A DNA stretch of 64,000 nt from Xestospongia bergquistia (Eukaryota; Porifera; Demospongiae; Haplosclerida; Petrosiidae). The stretch spans positions 1,054,001 through 1,118,000 of the forward strand of contig OZ014424.1 in the NCBI GenBank assembly GCA_963965975.1. The letters run 5' to 3'. Below, piece by piece: positions 55,979 through 64,000 of the stretch; the stretch's first letter is position 1, and every line of letters starts with the position of its first letter. The notes below the pieces were generated by a model. That model had not been told where the DNA came from. It saw only the letters and a list, made by a program, of their open reading frames with translations, and searched no databases. The position numbers and the translations under genes are program-made.

Positions 55979-56517
55979 TATAATGACATGATAAACAATG
56001 GTGCAATCTTAATACAATAGGAAATAGTTATGATTTTATTTCAATATTCATTAACTTACTAGGTAACACATCGCGATAACGATTACGTGGAATATTCATA
56101 GGATGACGAGCCTCACTCTGAGAACCAGCCTGAGATTTTGAAATTTGATGAAGATGCTATTAGAGAAAAAGAGAGCAAAAATGACTTTAAAGCATGTCTA
56201 TTAATCATACAGAATTCAATTTAAAACATGATACTTGCAATCTCAAGTCAATGTGACCTTTGTAAAAAAAACCTTGAGAGCTTAACATATTTTTGCTTAC
56301 AAAATGACAAATGAATAATGCAAAAGAAATAGATCATACAAAACGAAGACAAGTCATATTAGTAATTCATTCCTTATCTCAAAAGTTTTATGCTGACAAG
56401 AAGGACATCAGATCCACGACATATTTAAAATTATTTTGAAATTGTCAAATGTACGCTTACTTGAAAGAGCGAGTGCCATCCTCGTGTTTCTTCTAGCTCG
56501 TAAAACTCGTCCTCCAT
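48615..56517 (-). CDS. PTPN1/PTPN2-type protein tyrosine phosphatase with tail anchor
   Basis: Twelve exons join in frame: 56461-56517, 56060-56156, 55700-55761, 52921-52956, 51450-51548, 51176-51310, 50946-51103, 50834-50888, 50450-50627, 49970-50149, 49303-49891 and 48615-48798. They encode 609 residues (PTP1B 435). The catalytic domain is complete: [37 protein letters not shown] loop with D180, [12 protein letters not shown] with C214, and [10 protein letters not shown]. Positions are within one residue of PTP1B. The tail is unusually long and proline-rich ([29 protein letters not shown]) with acidic stretches, then a basic helix and a C-terminal membrane segment ([18 protein letters not shown]), as in ER-anchored PTP1B/TCPTP. 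The orthologue of both vertebrate genes is inferred. It is divergent from LDHD. Confidence 0.93.
48815..49255 (+). repeat. Dispersed approximately 60-bp repeat, cluster 5 (fills the phosphatase intron 11)
   Basis: About seven copies occupy nearly the whole intron 48799-49302: GGTAAGTACTGATG, TTCACTAGTCTAGAGCTTAC, TAATGGTAGCTATCCTAG and GTCACTGTG. The orientation is opposite to the host gene. Confidence 0.93.
51104..51175 (-). repeat. Short phosphatase intron 6 made mostly of a CT microsatellite
   Basis: A 72-nt intron whose centre (51132-51170) is (GA)n on the plus strand, (CT)n in the gene sense. Confidence 0.9.
51549..52920 (-). other. Phosphatase intron 4
   Basis: 1.4 kb. No supportable exon on either strand; a 67-codon open frame at 52507-52710 (+) has no recognisable homology. 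Confidence 0.6.
52957..55699 (-). other. Phosphatase intron 3
   Basis: 2.7 kb of AT-rich sequence with no supportable gene. A single diverged trace of the dispersed approximately 60-bp repeat lies near 54690-54730. Confidence 0.6.
55772..55977 (-). repeat. GA-rich microsatellite, polypyrimidine tract of phosphatase intron 2
   Basis: About 205 bp of GA/GGGA repeats. In gene sense it is a CT tract about 10 bp upstream of the exon 3 acceptor. The long open frames across it in several reading frames are artefacts of the repeat. Confidence 0.95.
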
Positions 56518-56704
56518 TGCTGCAGGAAGAGGGTCTCAAACACTTGAAGGACAGAGCACAGAAGATACTAGTAAAAAGCAGTTTTAGAGTAAATGAAAAG
56601 GTCTATAAACTGACCGCACTTTCCTGTACTTAATTGATTTTCTAATTATTCCAACAAAAAGTAATTTTGAAAGGTTGCACTTTATTGAACCATAAAGTCA
56701 AGCT
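56518..56704. promoter_or_regulatory. Shared promoter region, phosphatase (-) and LDHD (+)
   Basis: 187 bp between two divergent start codons, so both promoters must lie here or inside the first exons. No TATA box at a fitting position was seen. Confidence 0.55.
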
Positions 56705-59700
56705 ATGTACAGAAGGGCTGTTAAGTATTATAAACATTGCTACAATTGGCTGGAGGCTGCTAGAATTAAAAGATACACAGTTAGTAATCTCTATAAAATA
56801 AAGTAAACAATATATTCACAAATTATTGTTGTTCTGTTTCCTCTTATAGACAACAGCCCCTGGTCATTACAATGTAATTACTGACGTTATCCATCAAAAA
56901 TTAGAAAATATAGTGGGTAAAAATAATATATCAATATCTCTGGCTGTTAGAGAACACCACGGCAAAGATGAGTCGTATCATTTCTGTCTACCTCCTGACG
57001 CAGTTGTATTTCCAACAAGTGTTGAACATGTCAGTGATATATTAAGATTATGCAACCAGGAACGCATTCCTGTAATTCCATTTGGTACAGGAACGGGTCT
57101 AGAAGGAGGAGTGGGTGCTGTTCTGGTATGAATTTAATTTACTCTCAGTTAACCTAACTTTTAATTCACTATTAGGTACAAGTATCAATTAACGTTACAT
57201 GAAAATACATGTACATGTCCATATAAGGATAATACAATATAAAGTTTATATATCATAATATGAACTAGTAGAACTATAATGAATTATATAATACTATATT
57301 AAGTAAAAGGTATTAAACCCACATTGTATAATGAGGATGTCCCTATATTAACTTAAGTAATTATTAATAATAATGCTGTCCTGATACATGAATCTATTTT
57401 AACGACATGATGTGTTACTTGTAACACAATATATTAATAACACATGGTTTTGTTATTTCACATACTATATTAAAAATTATTTATAACATTATTATCTTGT
57501 GTTTTCCTCATGTTACTGGAATAGGGTGGTGTTAGTATGGACTTGACTAAAATGGATGCCATCACTGAAGTCCACCAAGAAGATTTTTATGCATCAGTTC
57601 AACCTGGTGTAACTAGACATAATTTGAACAGTTATATAAGAGATACTGGACTTTTTTTTCCAATAGGTAAGTTCTAGAAACATCAGTACTTACTACAGTA
57701 ACTTAAATGATATTGGTATTGTGCACAGATCCTGGAGCAGATGCATCTCTATGTGGAATGGCTGCCACAAGTGCATCAGGCACAAATGCAGTGAGATATG
57801 GTACTATGAGAGAGAATGTACTGAATCTTCAAGTTGTTCTATCTTCTGGAGAAGTACTTTATACAGCAGGACTTAAAGGCAGAGCTCGGTAAAGACACAG
57901 TACTTTAATATCAAGAGCTCTAACATCAATAGTTACCATAAGATGAGTATTGTTAGTTATAGTCTAGAACTTATAGCTATCCTAGGTCACTATGGTAAGT
58001 ACTGATGTTATTCTACTGAACATCAATAGTTACTATGGTGACATAGGATAACTACCATTAGTAAGTTAAAGACTAGTGAACATCAGTACTTACCACAGTG
58101 ACCTAAGATAGCTACCATTAATAAGTTATAGACTAGTGAACATCAGTACTTACCACAGTGACCTAGGATAGCTACCATCAGTAAGCTCTAGACTAGTGAA
58201 CATCAGTACTTACCACAGTGACCTAAGATAGCTACCATTAATAAGTTATAGACTAGTAAACATCAGTACTTATTGAAAGATGGTAGCTACTATATAATGT
58301 ACCATTAGTCTTCTGAGATTTATCATTAACCACAGAACACATGTACACTTCATTCCTAGTCCATACACACATACACAAACTCAGTCCATATACATTACCC
58401 ATAGGACATAATTATGCTCCTGTTAATATCCTGGCTTATATTTCGTTAACAAACCTAACAAATGTTTGGGTGAGACCAGACCACAAATATATTATGAGTA
58501 ACCTCCCTTCACAGTCTGGCCTCAGTACAGAGGTTATAATGTTATGTTTCCTTCAAGTCATATTTGGGTAGAAATTAGTTAGTTCTCGTTAGTAGTATTG
58601 TTAATATGATTTGATAAACATTCCTGCTAGTTCTATTTAGGGGAAGTATCTTATCATTGTTTCTATTGGAACTATATCAAATTAGCCATGTTGCTTTAAC
58701 TACATAGAATTACACATAATGTTGTTAGTATTGTTATTTAATATTACTTATATTGCTATGACAACTTTGTTGACAACACAATGAGGGACTAAGTTATCTA
58801 AAAATGGTCTAAAACAACTTAACACACAAGCTACTAGTAATGATACTAGAAAATACACCACTAACACAATAATCCTATATTACTGTGCATACTAACTAAT
58901 AAGGATAAACAATGTTGCCATTACCATAATGTACTTGTATAGATAATGGTAATATTTATTTAATTGTAGGAAGACATCTGCTGGCTATAACTTGACCAAC
59001 CTCTTTATTGGGTCTGAAGGGACATTAGGTGTCATTACAGAGACGACACTTAGACTTTATGGCATCCCTGAATCAGTAAGTTATGCACTGTATCAAAGAC
59101 TACGGTCTCTCTCATTCACTCAGACAATATCTGCAGTGTGTGGATTCCCTTCAATAGAGAGTGCTGTAAATACAACTGTTGAAGTACTCCAAGCTGGGAT
59201 CCCAGTCGCTAGGATAGAGTTTTTAGATGAGCTCTCTTTAGAAGCAGCAAATCGGTTTTCACATCTTGATTATCCAGTCAAACCAACTCTATTTCTAGAG
59301 TTTACAGGCTCTCCACAAAGTGTTGAGGAACAAATAGAGATAGTCAGTAAGTATATAATATTAGGATGAGTGTTCAAAACAGTGACAACCATACCACAGC
59401 ATGCACAGTTGAGGGAGAACAGTATATAGTCATGATATAATAAGTGACTAGCTAACCCAGTTATTAGATATTGTTCTAGTGGATTAACATCTAGTAACAG
59501 GCTGAGATAGAGCTATAAGTTCATAGTTCATCTTGGTCTTTACGGTGTGCTCTTTGTTTTAATAGGTCTAACACACTATACATTGATCCAATATCTTGAT
59601 ACAATATTAACCTGATCAATTCAATATTGAAGCAATTGATCCAATATTGATGCAATCAATTCAATATTGAAGCAATTGATCCAATATTGATGCAATTGAT

Positions 59701-60845
59701 CCAATATTGATGCAATCAATTCAATATTGATGCAATCAATTCAATATTGAAGCAATTGATCCAATATTGATGCAATCAATTCAATATTGAAGCAATCGAT
59801 CAGGTCAATATTGTAGTATACATTAAAGCCTAAACAAATTTAAAAAACCCAGCACACCATAGGTTTTAACTAACAGTAATATCTTTATTTTAAAGGTATG
59901 CTCGCTAAAGATAATGGCAGTTCAGACTTTATATGGGAAACTGATCATGAAGCTAGAAACAAATTATGGAAAGCACGTCATGAATGGTGGTATGCTGGAC
60001 TAGCATTAGAACCAGGCAAAAAAGTAAACCATTGTCCACATAATACACGATTTATTATGCACAATATATTATATTATCATTATATTGTCAGCTGCTATTT
60101 GATAGAAGTAACATTCACATACATTACAGTAATAGTCATATAAACTGTCTTGTTTTGTTAAGGGCTATTCTACTGATGTGTGTGTGCCTATCTCAAAGTT
60201 ACCACAAGTTTTAATAGAAACTAAAAATGATTTAGATGCATCTACCATCACTGGTAAGATGTCTCTATCTATTCACTGATCTAGTCATCTTTCTTTGTAG
60301 CTCCTATCATAGGTCATGTAGGAGATGGTAATTTTCATTGTATGATGTTAGTAGATACTGATAATAAAGAAGAATTGAAAACAGCTAAAGAATTAGCAAA
60401 CAAGATGGCAAAGTAAGTCATTACTAAAAACACTATTGAATTCTTTTTAAGAATAACCAACAGACTTTAGGTAGTTTATATTTCCATACCTAAACCAAAT
60501 AAGACTCATACCTATTCTGCTTCCATACCTAAACCAAATAAGACTCATACCTATTCTGCCACTAGTATAGTTGAAATGAATTGTTTGATATAGCTATAAT
60601 CATCCTGCTATATCACATAAACTCCAGATTTTCCATATAAGGATTTATTGAGTGTATTTCCATATAGGCGGTCTCTTCTAGTGGGTGGTACTTGTACTGG
60701 TGAACATGGTATTGGACGTGGGAAAATGGAACTATTGTTAGAGGAATATGGACCTATTGGTATTAAGACAATGATAGCTATTAAGAGAAGTCTTGATCCA
60801 CACATGATTATGAACCCAGGAAAAGTTATTGAAAAAACTATTTAA
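56705..60845 (+). CDS. LDHD: Mitochondrial D-lactate dehydrogenase (FAD-linked)
   Basis: LDHD oxidises D-lactate and related D-2-hydroxyacids to 2-oxoacids with FAD in mitochondria (family knowledge). Exons are 56705-56779, 56850-57125, 57525-57666, 57729-57888, 58970-59346, 59896-60023, 60163-60253, 60301-60412 and 60668-60845, in frame for 512 residues (human 507). The N-terminus ([20 protein letters not shown]) is basic and amphipathic, like a targeting peptide. FAD-domain motifs [35 protein letters not shown] and [20 protein letters not shown] are present. The C-terminal oxidase domain has [32 protein letters not shown] and MNPGKV. D-2-hydroxyglutarate dehydrogenase is a relative, but these motifs fit LDHD better. 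The 62-nt intron 3 starts with a dispersed-repeat copy. Confidence 0.95.
57126..57524 (+). other. LDHD intron 2
   Basis: 399 bp, AT-rich; nothing supportable in it. Confidence 0.6.
57667..57728 (+). other. LDHD intron 3, with a dispersed-repeat copy at its donor
   Basis: The intron opens GTAAGTTCTAGAAACATCAG followed by TACTTACTACAGTAACTT. This aligns with the reverse-orientation dispersed repeat (GTAAGCTCTAGACTAGTGAACATC...TACTTACCACAGTGACCT) with a short deletion. Confidence 0.7.
57930..58275 (-). repeat. Dispersed approximately 60-bp repeat, cluster 6 in LDHD intron 4
   Basis: About five reverse copies (GTGAACATCAGTACTTACCA, CAGTGACCTAAGATAGCTAC, CATTAATAAGTTATAGACTA), preceded by one forward copy at about 57950-58010. 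The rest of the intron to 58969 is AT-rich and empty. Confidence 0.9.
59577..59808. repeat. 22-bp palindrome-rich tandem repeat in LDHD intron 5
   Basis: About ten copies alternate CAATTGATCCAATATTGATG and CAATCAATTCAATATTGAAG. Each contains the inverted words TCAATATTGA, CAATTG or TGATCA. Confidence 0.93.
60481..60558. repeat. 38-bp perfect tandem duplication in LDHD intron 8
   Basis: TCCATACCTAAACCAAATAA followed by GACTCATACCTATTCTGC occurs twice in a row without a mismatch, which points to a recent duplication. Confidence 0.95.
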
Positions 60846-61567
60846 AGTCATTAAATAGATCTTTTATTTGTTGTAGTTTTGTTCAAGTCATTATCTTCTG
60901 CTAGTTTTTGTACTTATTGTGTTTTTGGGAAATTTTTCAAGTCATTTTCTTCTGCAAGTTTTCAAATAAAGTGTTACATTTTATTCTCCCTAAATGTTAT
61001 TTTATTGCAACAAAGACACATGACATGTACTGATATGTTCTTTATTATTTGATAAACATATCCAGAAAAAACGAACCAGTTAGGACTTGCACAATAGGAC
61101 CTTGTGATAACTAGCACCTGACAACTTATCAAACAGGTCTAGGATACAAGTCCTGACTAGTCCAGGATATGTCTATCAAAAAATAACGATTATCTACTTG
61201 TATCACTAATAGTACTAACATATGTCCTATTTAATGAATTGACTAACAATTTCTTGTCATTTAACATTAACAGTTTGTTAACAAAATGTACATGTACACT
61301 ATTATAATATAATGCTAATAGTTTGAGACTACTGTATATAGAGTATTATCATATACAGTGTCTTTACAATGTTAATAGCATAAATAGAAAAGAAAGATAT
61401 TTGAATATTAACATCAATACTGTATTCCTGAGTACATGTACATGTAAATGTACCAATAAATGTACATGTAAATGTATTACTGAAGACATAATAACAATAA
61501 AAAACAAATATGGCTACTGAAAGTAAGTACCTTTTGAACAGTGTCTGAAAATTATTCATAAGATTGA
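60846..61567. other. Convergent 3' region of LDHD and the 132-residue gene
   Basis: 722 bp containing the LDHD AATAAA at 60965-60970, repeated TACATGTACATGTA words near 61286-61475, and no supportable gene. Confidence 0.65.
60965..60970 (+). terminator. Polyadenylation signal of LDHD
   Basis: AATAAA 119 bp after the LDHD stop codon. Confidence 0.75.
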
Positions 61568-62395
<828 letters not shown>

Positions 62396-62534
62396 TCTAA
62401 ATATAACAGATAATAGCACATCTATTATTACATGTTTAAGTAACAAATTGTAGCAAAAATTTTAAGCAAATGTGCAAATTAATACAATTCGTTATGAAAC
62501 TGAACATTAAGGACATAGGATATAGATTACTATT

Positions 62535-62712
62535 AGTATTAACTAATATTAATATGAAGATTTGACACTCACAGTAAAACCATTATAAAAACTTCTGAAG
62601 TTCTGATATATAGGAAACTTATTTACTAGTAGCAAAAAGTGGTCAAATACGAAGCAAGAGAGTCAAGGCCCATTTGTTTAATTAAACAATATCACAGTAC
62701 AAATGAATTAGT
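62535..62712. repeat. Dispersed repeat copy 1 (right end)
   Basis: Shares TTAATATGAAGATTTG, TTTACTAGTAGCAAAAAG, GTGGTCAAATA, GAAG and ATATCACAGTACAA with the copy at 63829. Confidence 0.88.
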
Positions 62713-63828
62713 TTTGATTGCCAGGCCCATAACTCATTTGTTGGCTGTAGACAACCGACAGGATGAGTGACTTCCTTTTCTGCTAGTTGAACAGAATTGA
62801 TAAAGTTTTGTAATTTTTGAAGACAATTGTTTAACACACAGAGAGGAAGTCAAACTCTCTTCCTTTCAGGACCACCACTTGACTTCCTAGACTGCACTTT
62901 TATATTTACTGCTGATTTTGTATTACTATGATTGTGGGGCAACAACTTACAGCCTGTAATGAATATTGTTATGATGTAATTTACAGGATGTAGTATTTAT
63001 ATTGTAATATAGATTTGATAAAACGGCACAAATCATAACAATTAACAAGACATTAATTTCTGAAGACTTAAAGTTAATAATTATTTTTAGTATTCTATGT
63101 TCATAAACATTGCTGGTAATTTTTCAATTTTTCTAATTCCACTTGGTTTTTACTATGAAACCAGAACCTTCTAAAATAGTTATAGAATTTTTCACAGCAT
63201 GATCAGTCATACCCATTATCATATAATACTTAGCAACTGACTGTTTACAATTATAGTTAATAGTTATCATATACATCTGACAGTTATAACATGTATTTTA
63301 ATTTATTTGTTCCTTCAATTATAGCATATAACAACAATAGCAACAAACAGACATAGAAGTAAACAAGGTCCAAAACAAATATTAGACTATTTTATATGTC
63401 ATATATAAAAAGTGACTTCTACTTATTACTTACTTTAGTAATAAAAACTAAATAATTAATCATAATAAATAATTTTTATATGCTAAATAAAATTAGATTG
63501 GATTAGGCATAGCCTTCAATACAATATGGATGTCCTTTGTTAGGATAAATAGTATTGAACTGTTAGTTAGTTCCATAATAATTACTGTAATCAAAACAGT
63601 ATATAATATGTTGTTGATGATACATTTCAATACCTTATAAGAATATTACAACATCTAGTTATAGCAACCAACTGGTTTCAACATTGTATAGTATATACTC
63701 TAAATTTTAATGTTTTCAAATTGCAAAATTTAGTAAACACAATAAATAATAGAGTTATATTGCATATCATTCTCCCTAAATTAACACAATATGCATTTCA
63801 TTATAAAATTAAACACTTTTCTTTTTGC

Positions 63829-63990
63829 TATCTACTATTAATATGAAGATTTGGCAAATCATACTCAAGACTTTACTATATAAATTTCCTGCCATATATG
63901 GTAATTCATTTACTAGTAGCAAAAAGGTGGTCAAATATGAAGTCAGAGTGTTCAGACTATAAGATTGTATTAAATATCACAGTACAATGA
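63829..63990. repeat. Dispersed repeat copy 2 (right end)
   Basis: Direct repeat of the 62535 copy with substitutions and small indels. The core GCAAAAAGTGGTCAAATA is the reverse complement of the TATTTGACCACTTTTT-like core in the TMEM231 intron units. Confidence 0.85.
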
Positions 63991-64000
63991 ATTATTTCGG

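Larger units (their letters stand above)
62396..64000. other. Right-end intergenic region
   Basis: 1.6 kb with no supportable gene on either strand. It carries two direct copies of a dispersed repeat at its ends and AT-rich sequence between. An 11-bp GAGGAAGTCAA/TTGACTTCCT inverted pair lies near 62842 and 62879. Confidence 0.6.

Noticed and set aside
55694..56020. Open frames rich in Arg/Glu/Gly or Ser/Leu on both strands
   Set aside because: They are translations of the GA microsatellite and overlap the phosphatase exon 3.
60648..60845. D-2-hydroxyglutarate dehydrogenase as identity for the LDHD gene
   Set aside because: Length and motifs along the whole protein fit LDHD better.

Overview
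The window is nuclear DNA of an early-branching animal, most likely a demosponge such as Amphimedon. The evidence is AT-rich sequence, short GT-AG introns with very small exons, densely packed genes, and animal-only genes (LIM, forkhead, PTB and HOIP families). The species name is inference. Every spliced model below was checked by hand for reading phase at each junction. All eleven multi-exon genes close in frame, and their lengths match the known families where a family is recognised.

Layout from left to right: ADAT1 (-), TIMM21 (+), TMEM231 (-), a gene for a membrane protein with IQ motifs and a PTB-like domain (-), a LIM-linker-LIM protein (+), HOIP/RNF31 (-), a single-exon forkhead gene (+), GMDS (+, 17.5 kb), TAF11 (-), a PTPN1/PTPN2-type phosphatase (-), LDHD (+), and an unrecognised 132-residue protein (-). 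The last 1.6 kb shows no gene. Four close divergent pairs probably share promoters: ADAT1/TIMM21 (6 bp between start codons), the IQ/PTB gene and the LIM gene, HOIP/forkhead, and the phosphatase with LDHD.

Functionally this is a mixed neighbourhood rather than an operon or pathway: tRNA editing, mitochondrial import, ciliary transition zone, scaffolding, linear ubiquitin signalling, transcription, GDP-fucose synthesis, tyrosine dephosphorylation and D-lactate oxidation. Its order carries an evolutionary signal. ADAT1, TMEM231 and LDHD lie together on human 16q23.1, and GMDS lies beside the FOXQ1-FOXF2-FOXC1 cluster on human 6p25.3; here a forkhead gene sits directly upstream of GMDS. This suggests very old linkage.

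The second theme is repeats inside introns. An approximately 60-bp dispersed repeat carries splice-site-like sequences on both strands and makes up much of several introns; one copy appears to supply the real donor of LDHD intron 3. A 58-bp satellite forms a head-to-head foldback in GMDS intron 3 and an array of about 23 copies in GMDS intron 10. CT microsatellites repeatedly serve as polypyrimidine tracts, and an approximately 1.2-kb unit is duplicated in a TMEM231 intron.
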